From assembly GCA_030040995.1 (NCBI GenBank), contig JASHOS010000170.1:1-50549 (forward strand): DNA of 50,549 bases, written 5' to 3'. The translations under genes and the position numbers were made by a program. This DNA is from Terriglobia bacterium (GTDB lineage: Bacteria > Acidobacteriota > Terriglobia > UBA7540). The notes beneath the pieces are model-generated. The model saw nothing but the letters and a program-made list of their open reading frames with translations. It did no database searches and was not told the DNA's origin. Every line of letters starts with the position of its first letter. Positions within the stretch are counted from its first letter, which is position 1. Positions 7,769 through 16,551 of the stretch are shown piece by piece.

Positions 7769-9202
7769 ATGAGTCTGGCCACCGAGGCCTTATATTTTGC
7801 CGCAACGGTGTTGCTGATTCTCGGGCTCAAGCGCATGAGTTCTCCGCGCAGCGCGCGGAGCGGGATTTTATGGGCGGGCGCGGGAATGGTGTTAGCGGTC
7901 ATTGCCGCCTTCGCGTTCTCAACACGAGGATACGGCATGTATTCTCCCCTCGCCGGAGTGGGAGTTTCGTGGCCGCGGCTCGGCCTTATCGCCGTTGCCG
8001 TGGCGGTAGGCGGCGTGCCGGCTTGGTGGACGGGCCGCAAGGTGGCAATTACCGACATGCCGCAGATGGTAGCCATTTACAACGGCTTGGGCGGAGGCGC
8101 GGCAGCGACTATTGGGGCTGTGGAATTATATAGTGGACACGCTTACTCCGGGCCGCTGGCCTTCCCCGTGATCGCCGTCCTGGGCGTTCTCGTGGGCACG
8201 GTGGCGTTCGGCGGAAGCCTGGTAGGCTTCCTCAAATTACAGGGCTGGATGGGCACGGTCCGAATCGCCGGGCGCCACGCGATGAATGGATTGATGCTTG
8301 CGGCCGTCCTGGCGCTTGGCGTGGCCAGCATCTTCCGCAGCTCGCCGGGAGTGATCGGAATGCCGGTCTCCTGGTCGATTAGTTTTTTTGTTCTCGGATC
8401 ATTTATTGTCGGCTTCCTCGCCACACTTCCCATTGGCGGGGCAGACATGCCGGTTGTGATCTCCACCTACAATGCCTGCATCGGTCTCGCCGTGGCCCTG
8501 GAAGGATTTGTGATCCAGAATCCGGCGATGATCATTGCCGGCACCGTCGTCGGCGCGGCGGGCAGCCTCCTGACTTTCCTGATGGCCCGGGCTATGAACC
8601 GTACGGTCCGCCACGTCTGGTTCAGCGACTTCGGCGACCAGAAAGCGGCGGCTGCGGTGGGCCTGGCGCAGACGATGAAGTCTTTGGAGCCGCAGGATGC
8701 GGCCGCGATCATGGCCTATTCCGATGATATTATTATTGCGCCGGGCTACGGACTGGCAGTTGCTCAGGCGCAGCATAAGCTCTGGGAAATGGTGCAGATG
8801 CTCCAGAAACGAGGTGTGAAGGTGAGGTTCGCCATTCATCCCGTCGCGGGGCGCATGCCAGGACATATGAGCGTCCTCCTGGCCGAGGCGGGCGTGCCCT
8901 ATGACCTGATCTACGACCTCGAGGAGATTAACGGCGACTTTGCGAATGCCGACGTTGCCTTGGTGATCGGAGCCAATGACGTGGTGAACCCCGCCGCTCG
9001 CACCGACAAGAGCAGTCCCATTTACGGCATGCCCATTCTGAATGTCGATCAGGCGAAACAGGTGCTCGTGATCAAACGTGGAAAGGGCAGCGGCTTTTCC
9101 GGCGTGGAAAACGAATTATTCTTCGATCCAAATACTCAAATGGTTTTTGGCGACGCGCAGAGGGTGATTACGAAGATGATCCAAAGCCTGAAGGAAATTT
9201 GA
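7769..9202 (+). CDS. pntB: NAD(P) transhydrogenase subunit beta
   Basis: The beta subunit provides most of the proton channel and the NADP(H)-binding domain III. Of its 477 residues, about 1-270 form eight or nine membrane helices, including the conserved MVAIYNGLGGGAAATIG near 90-110 and GGADMPVVISTYNACIGLA near 210-230. The C-terminal domain contains IIIAPGYGLAVAQAQ near 321-335, GANDVVNPAA near 401 and GKGSGFSGVEN near 435, the NADP-binding landmarks. It starts 10 bases after the previous gene with an AGGA site. Together the three genes form a complete transhydrogenase, a likely NADPH source for the cell. Confidence 0.95.
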   Translation: MSLATEALYFAATVLLILGLKRMSSPRSARSGILWAGAGMVLAVIAAFAFSTRGYGMYSPLAGVGVSWPRLGLIAVAVAVGGVPAWWTGRKVAITDMPQMVAIYNGLGGGAAATIGAVELYSGHAYSGPLAFPVIAVLGVLVGTVAFGGSLVGFLKLQGWMGTVRIAGRHAMNGLMLAAVLALGVASIFRSSPGVIGMPVSWSISFFVLGSFIVGFLATLPIGGADMPVVISTYNACIGLAVALEGFVIQNPAMIIAGTVVGAAGSLLTFLMARAMNRTVRHVWFSDFGDQKAAAAVGLAQTMKSLEPQDAAAIMAYSDDIIIAPGYGLAVAQAQHKLWEMVQMLQKRGVKVRFAIHPVAGRMPGHMSVLLAEAGVPYDLIYDLEEINGDFANADVALVIGANDVVNPAARTDKSSPIYGMPILNVDQAKQVLVIKRGKGSGFSGVENELFFDPNTQMVFGDAQRVITKMIQSLKEI

Positions 9203-9206
9203 AGAG

Positions 9207-9347
9207 TTCAGCCGTAGATTAACGCAGATACGACTCAGAAAAAACTCACGAAGGTCTAAAGCCCATGAAAAACCAGCCGAATACAATTCCCTCCGCCTTA
9301 GTTAATTTTGTTCCCAATCAGCGTTCATCTGCGTTTATCTGCGGCCT
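9207..9347. repeat. Long hairpin repeat, copy A
   Basis: The left end TTCAGCCGTAGATTAACGCA and the right end GTTCATCTGCGTTTATCTGC are imperfect inverted repeats (both contain forms of AACGCAGAT). Between them are AT-rich stretches shared with copies B (10291-10450) and C (10870-11040), such as CAGATACGACTCAG and TCCGCC followed by a T-rich run. The repeat extends into the start of the following VOC gene and supplies its first 27 or so codons. Confidence 0.75.
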
Positions 9348-10281
9348 GGTCTTGCTCTCATTCGCGATGGCCTGCGCCGCCGAGACCCGTCCGCCTATCA
9401 TGGGCGTTTCCCATATCGCCGTATATACAAGCGATGGCGCGCGGGCGGAACACTTCTACGTCCATGATCTGGGACTAAAGAGAGGCGCCGATCCGGAACG
9501 TTCGGATGGCGTTCGCTACTATGTGAATCGGGAACAGTTCATTGAGGTTCTGCCGCTACCGCCCCATGCAGGCGCAAACCGGCTGGATCACATCGCTTAT
9601 CTCACCACCAACGCCAGCGAGATGCGGCGCTGGCTTGGCGCGCACGGCGTGGCCGTGCCCGCAATCGTCGAGCGTGGCCCGAATGGGAGCGCTTGGTTCC
9701 AGGTCAAGGACCCTGAGGGTAACAACGTGCAGTTCACTCAACCGCCCGCCAGAGTGCTCGCCGTGAAAGATAACGCCGAGTTCTATACGCTGGATGGGGC
9801 CCACCCGATCGGCCGGCGGATCATTCACGTGGGAATGCTCGTCCGCAGCCGCAATGAAGAGGACTCTTTTTACCGCGGGCTGCTGGGTTTCCGGCCTTAT
9901 TGGTACGGCGGCATGAGGCCGGGCAAGCTGGACTGGGTAGCGCAGCAGGTTCCTAACGGCCACGACTGGCTCGAGTATATGCTCACCAACGGCCCGCCCG
10001 GCTCTGGCGTTCCGGTAAACATCTCTCAACGGGAACTCGGCGTGATGGACCACTTCTCGCTGGGCGTGGTGAACATGGAGAAAGCCGTTACCCTGCTCAG
10101 CTCCGAAGGAAGACTGGGCAATGAGCCCGCCCGTCCGCAAATGGGACGGGACGGCAAGTGGCAGTTTAACCTGTACGACCCTGACGGAACGCGCGTGGAG
10201 CTGATGGAATTCTCTCCGGTTGAGAAGCCATGCTGCTCCGAATTCACTGCCGCCAATCCCGTGCCGGATGCGCAGCCCTAG
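9265..10281 (+). CDS. Two-domain VOC (glyoxalase/dioxygenase-fold) exported protein
   Basis: The 338-residue protein has two vicinal-oxygen-chelate modules, roughly residues 46-160 (MGVSHIAVYTSDG; LDHIAYLTTN; VKDPEGNNVQFTQPP) and 185-315 (IIHVGMLVRSRNEEDSFYRG; LYDPDGTRVELMEF). VOC domains bind a metal through His/Glu at these strands and catalyse isomerisation, ring cleavage or conjugation; the substrate here is unknown. Residues 28-42 (GLVLLSFAMACAA) look like the end of a signal or lipoprotein peptide. Oddly, residues 1-27 are encoded by repeat copy A, so the N-terminus is probably chimeric. Alternative starts at TTG 9352 or ATG 9367 would omit the repeat. Neighbours do not reveal a pathway. 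Confidence 0.8.
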   Translation: MKNQPNTIPSALVNFVPNQRSSAFICGLVLLSFAMACAAETRPPIMGVSHIAVYTSDGARAEHFYVHDLGLKRGADPERSDGVRYYVNREQFIEVLPLPPHAGANRLDHIAYLTTNASEMRRWLGAHGVAVPAIVERGPNGSAWFQVKDPEGNNVQFTQPPARVLAVKDNAEFYTLDGAHPIGRRIIHVGMLVRSRNEEDSFYRGLLGFRPYWYGGMRPGKLDWVAQQVPNGHDWLEYMLTNGPPGSGVPVNISQRELGVMDHFSLGVVNMEKAVTLLSSEGRLGNEPARPQMGRDGKWQFNLYDPDGTRVELMEFSPVEKPCCSEFTAANPVPDAQP

Positions 10282-10290
10282 ATCACGGGG

Positions 10291-10450
10291 TTCAGCCGCA
10301 GATTAACGCAGATGCACGCAGATACGCCTCCTCAAAATGAAAAAGACACACAAAAATACTAAAGCCAGTGAAAAAGCACCCAACTATCGTTGCCTCCGCC
10401 TCAGTTTATTTTCCTTTTAATCAGCGTCCATCTGCGTTTATCTGCGGCCT
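10291..10450. repeat. Long hairpin repeat, copy B
   Basis: The same family as copy A: left end TTCAGCCGCAGATTAACGCA, right end TCCATCTGCGTTTATCTGCG. It also has an extra GCAGAT unit near 10306-10322. The minus-strand GxxExxY gene ends inside this copy, so its last ten codons or so (reading PQINADGR) come from the repeat. Confidence 0.75.
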
Positions 10451-10843
10451 GTTTTTCCTTTCATTCGCGAACGCGAGTCTTTTGAACTGCGGTTTTGGCC
10501 CAAAGTTGAGCAGCAGCCCAACCTCGATTTCGGTGGCCCTTAGATAGTTGAGCAATTGCGCCTCATGCTCGGGATCGATTCCTGAAGCGGCCTTCAGCTC
10601 CACGATTATGGCATCCTCGATTAAAAGATCGGCCCGAAAATCACCAACGATCTGCCCCCGGAAACGAACGGTAACCGGCGCCTGTTGAACGCTACGCAAC
10701 CCCGATGCCCTGAGCGCAATGGTCATGGCATTTTCATAGACCGACTCCAGAAATCCGTGCCCCAACTCGTTGTAAACGCCGTAGAACACTCCAATAATCT
10801 TCTCCGTCAGCTCTCGGTGTTTGAAGTTCGTATTATCAGGCAT
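10421..10843 (-). CDS. GxxExxY protein (PD-(D/E)XK superfamily-like)
   Basis: With the ATG at 10843 the product has 140 residues; a GTG at 10864 would add seven. The family motif is seen as GFLESVY at residues 30-36, after ELTEKIIGVFYGVYNELGHG. A D72...E82-L-K84 pattern (ADLLIEDAIIVELKA) matches the core of PD-(D/E)XK nucleases, the superfamily to which GxxExxY proteins are assigned; no activity is established. QLLNYLRATEIEVGLLLNFG follows, then the conserved ending QFKRLAF. The C-terminal tail is encoded by repeat copy B, and the gene starts just inside copy C, so the gene is bracketed by two copies of a hairpin repeat. No strong Shine-Dalgarno is seen. It could be cargo or the active gene of a small mobile unit. 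Confidence 0.85.
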   Translation of the reverse strand: MPDNTNFKHRELTEKIIGVFYGVYNELGHGFLESVYENAMTIALRASGLRSVQQAPVTVRFRGQIVGDFRADLLIEDAIIVELKAASGIDPEHEAQLLNYLRATEIEVGLLLNFGPKPQFKRLAFANERKNRPQINADGR

Positions 10844-10869
10844 GGAGGTTGCCGATTTTATCACTAAAG

Positions 10870-11040
10870 TTCAGCCGCAGAGTAACGCAGATACGACTCA
10901 GCAAAACTAAAGACACACACACAAGGACCTAGCCAAAAACTTTCGAAATTTCAGAATCAAAAGTGACAGCCACATATCCTTGCCTCCGCCCAATTCACTT
11001 TTTCTTTAATCAGCGTTCATCAGCGTTTATCTGCGGCCCG
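10870..11040. repeat. Long hairpin repeat, copy C
   Basis: The third full copy: left end TTCAGCCGCAGAGTAACGCA, right end TTCATCAGCGTTTATCTGCG, with the shared interior CAGATACGACTCAGCAAAAC and TTGCCTCCGCC. It lies immediately upstream (on the minus strand) of the GxxExxY start and upstream of the sigma-factor gene. A lone half-copy occurs at 16490-16525. The rest of the gap to 11121 shows no gene. Confidence 0.75.
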
Positions 11041-11121
11041 TTCAGCAAGGGTGAAGAAATGCTGTAATAATTGACCTACCCCTTCCGTCGTAACCTATAG
11101 AGCAGCCTTCGGGAGGCGAAC

Positions 11122-11652
11122 ATGCAGGTGGCGACAGCGGAGGAGCCCGTTAGCAGTCTCCAGGAAGAAGTCGGAAAACTGTTTCAGGCGCACCACGCGC
11201 TGGTGCTGCGGACGGCTTGGCGCGTCGCGGGCAACGCCACCGACGCGGAGGACGTTCTGCAGACGGTGTTTCTGCGCCTGCTGCGCAGAGATGCGTCCCT
11301 GCCGCCACTCGACAACATCGAGGCGTATCTTCAGCGCGCCGCGGTCAACACCGCACTAGACATTGTGCGGGCAAGAAGAGACCACGCGCCGCTCGAGACC
11401 ATCCCGGCCCGCGAAGCCAGCGAACCTGCCAGCACTGGCGGGCAGGAACTTCACCAGAATCTCCGCCGCGTGGTCGCCGATCTCTCGCCGCCGGCGGCCG
11501 AGATTCTGGCTCTGCGTTTTTTCGAGGGGTATAGCAACAGCGAGATCGCCCGAATGCTTGGAATTTCCGCAGTCAGGGTCGCTGTTGTGGTACACCGCGG
11601 ACGCGGAAAATTACAGAGAGAGATCAGACGATATCAGGGAGTAAGGCGATGA
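11122..11652 (+). CDS. ECF-type RNA polymerase sigma factor
   Basis: The 176-residue protein has the two-domain layout of extracytoplasmic-function sigma factors. Region 2 spans about residues 20-90 (VLRTAWRVAGNATDAEDVLQ, the -10 recognition helix), and region 4 about 112-170 (LSPPAAEILALRFFEGYSNS, then EIARMLGISAVRVAVVVHRG, the -35 helix-turn-helix). The ATG follows GGGAGG at a good distance. Its stop overlaps the start of the next gene by four bases, and that product has an anti-sigma-like zinc finger, so the two are probably a sigma/anti-sigma pair. The regulon is unknown; the ABC genes about 3 kb downstream are possible targets. Confidence 0.92.
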   Translation: MQVATAEEPVSSLQEEVGKLFQAHHALVLRTAWRVAGNATDAEDVLQTVFLRLLRRDASLPPLDNIEAYLQRAAVNTALDIVRARRDHAPLETIPAREASEPASTGGQELHQNLRRVVADLSPPAAEILALRFFEGYSNSEIARMLGISAVRVAVVVHRGRGKLQREIRRYQGVRR

Positions 11653-14336
11653 GAGACAAAATGCGCCCGCTACTCGATCGAACTTTCGAAGAAATTCGCA
11701 ACCAGCAGATTGACCCGGAGTCGATCTCCCAATCCGCGCAGCGCGTTTGGGAGCGCCTCCGCCGGGCGAGCGAAGCCGGCGCCGCACCTCGCGAGAGCGG
11801 ACCGGTACCGGCAGGCGCGGACGGCCCACTGCACGGGTGCGCGGATTTTCAGGCGCTCATCCCCGCCTACGTGGCTCGCAGCCTTTCTGAAGCCCGCTCT
11901 CTACTTTTGGAGGACCACACAAGAGAGTGCAGCGCTTGCCGTCGCGCCCTTCATCGCGCCCGCTACGGCGGCGGAAGTGCTGCGGCGCCGCAAATGAACG
12001 TTGCGAAACTGCGGTGGAGATGGAGGCAGGCACTCGCTGGCGCAATAGTGGCGGCGATTGTGGCCCTGATCGCCCTGGCGGGCGTCGAGGGCGCATTGCC
12101 AGACTTCTGGGCGGCAAACGGAGGCCGCTCCACGGTTGAGTCCATCAACGGCTCCCTCTACGCCATTTCAGGCCAGATGCTGCGCCCCTTGGCACGCAGC
12201 ATGACGATTGGTGCTGGCGAAGAGATTCGTACGGTGTCTCATTCTACGGCCAAAATCCGCCTGGCGGGCGGGTCCGAGGTCGAGATGGGCATGCGTGCGG
12301 ACGTCACCGTTACGCGCGGCTGGTTCAGAACCACCATCCATCTCGCTCAGGGAAGCATCATCGTTCAGGCGTCCCGGCACGATTCGCACCACCTTTCGGT
12401 CGCCACGCGCGACTGCCTGGTTTCCGATCAAGGCACCATTTTCGCCGTCTCCGAGGGGGTAAAGGGTTCGCGCGTCTCGGTGCTGCAAGGGCAGGTGCGG
12501 GTACAAGCAGGCAGCCAGTCTCAGACAATTCGTGCCGGCGGTCAGTTGGCGATTGGCTCCAGTCTCGCCACCACTCCTATCCGCGAGCAAATCTCCTGGA
12601 GCCCTGATGCCAGCCGTTACGTGGCGCTTCTCGGCGCGCTTGCGCGAATAGGGCGGGCTCTCCAGGTTACGCCCGGTCCGCCGCCCCGGTTCAGCTCCCA
12701 GTTAATCAAGTACGTTCCTGAAACCACTGCCGTTTACGCAGCCATTCCTAACCTCGAGCCGGCGCTGAACCAGGTGCAGCTTCTTCTCCAAGACCGTCTG
12801 GCTAACAGCCTGTTGCTTAAGGAGTGGTCGCAGAAGAAGCTGGCCTCCGGATTAGCCCTGAGCGTGGAAGAAATTCTGAACCGAGCGAAATTGTGCAGCA
12901 GCTTTCTCGGCAACGAGATCGTCTTCGCGGCTGAGCGGGGAACGTCCGGCCAGCTTAGACCCGTAGTTCTCGCGCAGGTTGAAAAGGCGGGGTTCCGGCA
13001 TTTTCTCGAACAGCAGTTGGCGGTGATCAATCGGGGAAATGGCCAGCCCGGCTTTCGAGTGGTCGAAGACGCGGCCAGCCTGCCGCCGCGGACCACTGAC
13101 GCCCAGCAAACTTTCATCCTGCTCGAGAACAACTTGATGGCCGCAGCGTCGGACCCGCAGGCGCTGCGCCAGATTGCGGCTCTGATTGAAAACGGCGGCT
13201 CCAGCGGATTCTCCAAAACGGACTTCTATTCCGCCATTCAGCAGTCGTATCGCTCCGGGGCGGGCTGGCTTCTGGCGATAAACCTGGAACAAATTTCGCC
13301 GCCATCCGTACATAAGAACCAGGGGACCGGCATCCTCTCCGGCCAGGCGAGCGCGAAGTATCTCTTTGCGGAAAGTAAGGACGTTGGCCCAAAGTCCGAG
13401 AACCGGGTGACCATCACATTCGCGGGGAACCGGCAAGGGCTGGTTTCCTGGCTCGCAGCACCGAGCCCGATGGGCACGCTCGATTTTATCTCGCCGCAGG
13501 CGAGCTTCGCACTCTCCTTTGTGCTGAGAGATCCGAAGACGCTGGTAAGCGAAATGCTCAGTCCCGCCGGGCACAGCAATCCCGGGACGCGGCAGGCTCT
13601 TGACGCATTCGAATCTGAAACCGGAGTGAGCGTTGAAAACGATCTGGCCGCCTCCCTCGGCGGCGAGGTCACAGTAGCCCAGGATGGCCCCCTGCTACCC
13701 ACCCCGCAGTGGCTGGTGGCCCTCGAAGTCTTGAACCCGACCCGGCTTGAGATCTCGCTTCAGAAGCTGGTTAGCGCCTTCAATACGCATCTGGCGGGCA
13801 CGGCCGGCGCATTGCGTCTGACACAAGAAGAAACAGCAGGTCAAGTGTATTACGATCTTCACTTCGCGTCGGCGGGCAAGAACGAGAGGCCGGGCAGCGT
13901 GCTCAAACTGCATGAGATTCATTACACCTTTGCCGACGGCTATTTGCTCTTGGCGGCGAGTCAAAGCCAGCTCGAGCGCGCCATCCAAAACCACGAAACC
14001 GGTTACTCGCTGACGCGCTCGCCGGAGTTTCAGGACCGCTTGCCCGAAGACGGAGACACCTATTTTTCCGCCCTTTGCTACGAGAATCTCGGCAAGAAAC
14101 TGAACCTTCTGTTGCAGAATTTGCCGAGCGGCAGCACGTCCGCGCCGGGCGGCGGGAGCTGGGCCGAACTCGCGAAAAGTACATCGCCCATCATCGTCGG
14201 CGCCTACGGCGAATCCGACCGGATCGTGCTGGTGAGCAATCAAAGCCCGCTGGGGCTCGGTGTGAACTCGATCTTGATGGCTGCGGGCGCTATGCTTCGT
14301 CGGCCCCTGTTACAAGGAACGCCCGCCAGCCGCTAG
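11649..14336 (+). CDS. Anti-sigma-like zinc finger / FecR / large periplasmic-domain membrane protein
   Basis: This 895-residue protein combines several parts. An N-terminal cytoplasmic region holds an H90-x3-C94-x2-C97 zinc-finger-like motif (DHTRECSACRRAL), as in anti-sigma factors. A single membrane helix lies at about 127-146. A FecR-type domain follows at about 195-300, with the typical IRLAGGSEVEMG and GTIFAVSEGVKGSRVSVLQG. The long C-terminal region (about 345-895) resembles DUF3352-like exported domains by its YVPETTAVYAAI, FSKTDFYSAIQ and GDTYFSALCYENL segments. It begins inside the sigma-factor stop, so coupling is likely. The simplest role is to hold the sigma factor at the membrane and release it on a periplasmic signal. 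The size and fusion are unusual for an anti-sigma factor. The ending SR* is followed by repeat DNA. Confidence 0.82.
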   Translation: MRDKMRPLLDRTFEEIRNQQIDPESISQSAQRVWERLRRASEAGAAPRESGPVPAGADGPLHGCADFQALIPAYVARSLSEARSLLLEDHTRECSACRRALHRARYGGGSAAAPQMNVAKLRWRWRQALAGAIVAAIVALIALAGVEGALPDFWAANGGRSTVESINGSLYAISGQMLRPLARSMTIGAGEEIRTVSHSTAKIRLAGGSEVEMGMRADVTVTRGWFRTTIHLAQGSIIVQASRHDSHHLSVATRDCLVSDQGTIFAVSEGVKGSRVSVLQGQVRVQAGSQSQTIRAGGQLAIGSSLATTPIREQISWSPDASRYVALLGALARIGRALQVTPGPPPRFSSQLIKYVPETTAVYAAIPNLEPALNQVQLLLQDRLANSLLLKEWSQKKLASGLALSVEEILNRAKLCSSFLGNEIVFAAERGTSGQLRPVVLAQVEKAGFRHFLEQQLAVINRGNGQPGFRVVEDAASLPPRTTDAQQTFILLENNLMAAASDPQALRQIAALIENGGSSGFSKTDFYSAIQQSYRSGAGWLLAINLEQISPPSVHKNQGTGILSGQASAKYLFAESKDVGPKSENRVTITFAGNRQGLVSWLAAPSPMGTLDFISPQASFALSFVLRDPKTLVSEMLSPAGHSNPGTRQALDAFESETGVSVENDLAASLGGEVTVAQDGPLLPTPQWLVALEVLNPTRLEISLQKLVSAFNTHLAGTAGALRLTQEETAGQVYYDLHFASAGKNERPGSVLKLHEIHYTFADGYLLLAASQSQLERAIQNHETGYSLTRSPEFQDRLPEDGDTYFSALCYENLGKKLNLLLQNLPSGSTSAPGGGSWAELAKSTSPIIVGAYGESDRIVLVSNQSPLGLGVNSILMAAGAMLRRPLLQGTPASR

Positions 14337-14484
14337 CGTACATCCAGGGCGGATAATTCGTGTCAATGGGTGGCGCATACATCGTGCATTTTGCGCTGTG
14401 TGCAAGCCGTCAAGATCGCAGACATGGCCAAGAGCCGCCATGTCTGCGCCACCCGGGAAAGCGAGAAGGTAGGAATCGTACTTT

Positions 14485-14564
14485 CCCCTCTCCCTCGGGA
14501 GAGGGTGGCTCGCGGTCGGCGCTTTTTCCAGTCCGTCAGCTGACGGACGAGCCGGGTGAGGGGG
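14485..14564. repeat. GC-rich palindromic repeat, forward copy
   Basis: This copy opens with CCCTCTCCCTCGGGAGAGGG and ends GAGCCGGGTGAGGGG, like 1997-2065, but its middle carries a different palindrome, GTCCGTCAGCTGACGGAC. A separate hairpin at about 14418-14446 pairs GCAGACATGG with CCATGTCTGC. No gene is seen in the gap 14337-14607. Confidence 0.6.
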
Positions 14565-14607
14565 TCACAGCTCACCGGCGAGGCGGAACTTCGTTGTTTG
14601 GCAGGTT

Positions 14608-15537
14608 ATGAGTGCGGTTATCCAACTCGAGAACCTCTCGGTCAGGCTCGGGCCGAAGACCGTCTTGGATGGTTTGAACGGCTCATTCTCAGGGCGCTGT
14701 ATCGGTCTGCTGGGGCCAAACGGCGCAGGCAAATCAACGCTGATCAACACTCTGCTGGGGTTCTATAAGCCGTTCCAGGGCTCGGCGTGGGTCCTCGGCT
14801 TTCCGGTTCAGTCCAAGCTTCGCCAGATTCGGGCGCTCGTGGGCTATATGCCCGAGCACGACTCGTTCATCGGCCAGATGAACGCAGTGACGTTCATCCG
14901 CCTGATGGCGGAGCTTTCAGGCTTGCCGCCGGAAGCAGCGCTCGAGCGCGCTCACGAAGCGCTTTTCTATGTCGGCTTAGGCGAGGCGCGCTATCGCAAG
15001 CTCGCCAGTTATTCCCAGGGCATGAGGCAGCTTGCGAAACTCGCCCAGGCGATTGCTCACGGGCCGCGGCTGGTGATTCTCGATGAGCCTACCAACGGCC
15101 TTGACCCTCCCGCCCGCCAGCGCATGATCGGCCTGGTGCGTGAGATTCGCGACAGTGGCAAGCTGCACCTGGTGCTTTGCTCCCATCTTCTGCGGGACGT
15201 CGAAGAGTGCTGCGATGAAGCCATTATCCTCAAGGCAGGCCGCATCGTGCATTATTCGAACCTGGAGGAAGAGCGGCGGGCGAACCGGCGGTTTCTTGAA
15301 ATGGAAACTTACGGAGATGACGGCTCGTTTGCCGAGGCTGTAGCGAAACTCGGCTGCGAATGCGCGGTTTCTCAGAACCATCGCATGAAAATGGTAGTAC
15401 CCGAAGGCTTCGAGATCTCGAGCCTCTTCCGCGTGGCCGCCGACCGCAGCGTCGAGCTCCGGCGCATCAGCTTCCGGCGCGATTCGTTGGAAGATATTTT
15501 CCTGAGAGCGATGGAGGGCACGAATGGCCGTCCATAA
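14608..15537 (+). CDS. ABC transporter ATP-binding protein (ABC-2 type, first pair)
   Basis: The 309-residue cytoplasmic ATPase drives a membrane exporter with the permease encoded next. Walker A is GPNGAGKST at 36-44, the signature is YSQGMRQ (variant of LSGGQ) at about 134-140, Walker B plus D-loop is [12 protein letters not shown] at about 154-165, and the switch histidine lies in CSHLLRD near 190. About 80 residues of variable C-terminal domain follow. The last 14 bases overlap the permease gene, and a second ATPase/permease pair follows, so four genes likely form one operon. The substrate is unknown; such pairs include NosFY-like and drug or lipid exporters. Confidence 0.9.
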   Translation: MSAVIQLENLSVRLGPKTVLDGLNGSFSGRCIGLLGPNGAGKSTLINTLLGFYKPFQGSAWVLGFPVQSKLRQIRALVGYMPEHDSFIGQMNAVTFIRLMAELSGLPPEAALERAHEALFYVGLGEARYRKLASYSQGMRQLAKLAQAIAHGPRLVILDEPTNGLDPPARQRMIGLVREIRDSGKLHLVLCSHLLRDVEECCDEAIILKAGRIVHYSNLEEERRANRRFLEMETYGDDGSFAEAVAKLGCECAVSQNHRMKMVVPEGFEISSLFRVAADRSVELRRISFRRDSLEDIFLRAMEGTNGRP

Positions 15538-16408
15538 ACGCACGTACCGTGGATATTCCGGCCCGTTGACCGGCGAGCGGACGCGCTTTCTCGTTCTGTT
15601 CCGCGCCTCGTTGAGGAGCCTTATGCGATCGAGGCTCGCAACCGCGTACCTGATCGTCTGCCTGCTGGTTCCCGTCGTTTTCGGAGCAATCATTTACGTC
15701 AGCCATAGCGACCTCTTGCTCGAACTGTTCCGAATGAGTCCAAAAGAAGCAAACCAGCTTGTAGGGGGCGAGTTTTTTTATCGCTTTATTCAAATCGAGC
15801 TCGGTCTGTCGTTTGTCCTGACGGCGTTTGCCGGCCCCGGACTGATTTCCCCTGATTTGGCAAACCAGGCGCTCCCGCTCTATTTCTGCCGTCCCCTATC
15901 CCGCATCGAATACGTGCTCGGCAAGTTTTCGGTTCTTGCCGCGCTCATTTCCGTCATCACCTGGCTTCCGGGACTAACCCTCTTCGCGCTTCAATCCGAT
16001 CTTGCGGGCTGGCGTTGGGCCATCTCACACTTCTGGATTGCGCGCGGCATTTTTCTTGGATCTCTTCTCATTCTTCTGGTTTTTTCGGCGCTGGCGTTGG
16101 CGCTTTCGGCTTGGTTCAAGAGGAAGACTGTGGCCGGCGCTGCCTTGCTGGGAGTGTTCTTTGTCGGGGCTGGTCTCGGGCAGGCGTTTGACGCCGCGCT
16201 CGGCACGCACTGGGGAGCGTTGATCGACGTTGGAGGGCTGCTGGACACGGTGGTCTCCGGCCTTTTCAAAATGCACTTCTCGCCGGGCCGGGGCGGTGCG
16301 GGCACGATTTCCAGCCCGGCGGCGGGTTTCGCCCTTCTTGCGATCTGCGCTTTTTGCGTCTACCTCATCGAGTGCAGAATCCGGGCGCGCGAGATCGTGC
16401 GCCAATAA
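15524..16408 (+). CDS. ABC-2 type permease (first pair)
   Basis: The 294-residue integral membrane protein has about six hydrophobic segments, the first at about residues 38-60 ([20 protein letters not shown]) and the last near 268-285. It starts inside the preceding ATPase gene, which fits a dedicated partner. The segment [20 protein letters not shown] after the second helix is the typical conserved loop of ABC-2 permeases (a site for ATPase contact). The substrate cannot be told from sequence. The C-terminus is short and basic. Confidence 0.85.
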   Translation: MAVHKRTYRGYSGPLTGERTRFLVLFRASLRSLMRSRLATAYLIVCLLVPVVFGAIIYVSHSDLLLELFRMSPKEANQLVGGEFFYRFIQIELGLSFVLTAFAGPGLISPDLANQALPLYFCRPLSRIEYVLGKFSVLAALISVITWLPGLTLFALQSDLAGWRWAISHFWIARGIFLGSLLILLVFSALALALSAWFKRKTVAGAALLGVFFVGAGLGQAFDAALGTHWGALIDVGGLLDTVVSGLFKMHFSPGRGGAGTISSPAAGFALLAICAFCVYLIECRIRAREIVRQ

Positions 16409-16430
16409 AACGGCGCCGCGTTCCTCTCTT

Positions 16431-16525
16431 GTAGCGCCGCCCTTCAGGGCGGCACGTGCCGGTCGAGAGCCAAGCGGGACCGGTGCTAAATCTGCGCTTA
16501 TCTGCGTTCATCTGCGGCTGAACTT
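16431..16525. repeat. REP-like hairpin copy 2 joined to a half hairpin repeat
   Basis: Bases 16431-16488 are an inverted copy of the element at 6245-6302 (GTAGCGCCGCCCTTCAGGGC ... GCGGGACCGGTGCTA). They run directly into 16490-16525, which is only the right-hand arm of the 9207/10291/10870 repeat (ATCTGCGTTCATCTGCGGCT). The composite sits in the gap between the two ABC pairs, close to the next start codon. Confidence 0.6.
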
Positions 16526-16551
16526 TGTTGGGGTTAATTGACGGGCTCGCA

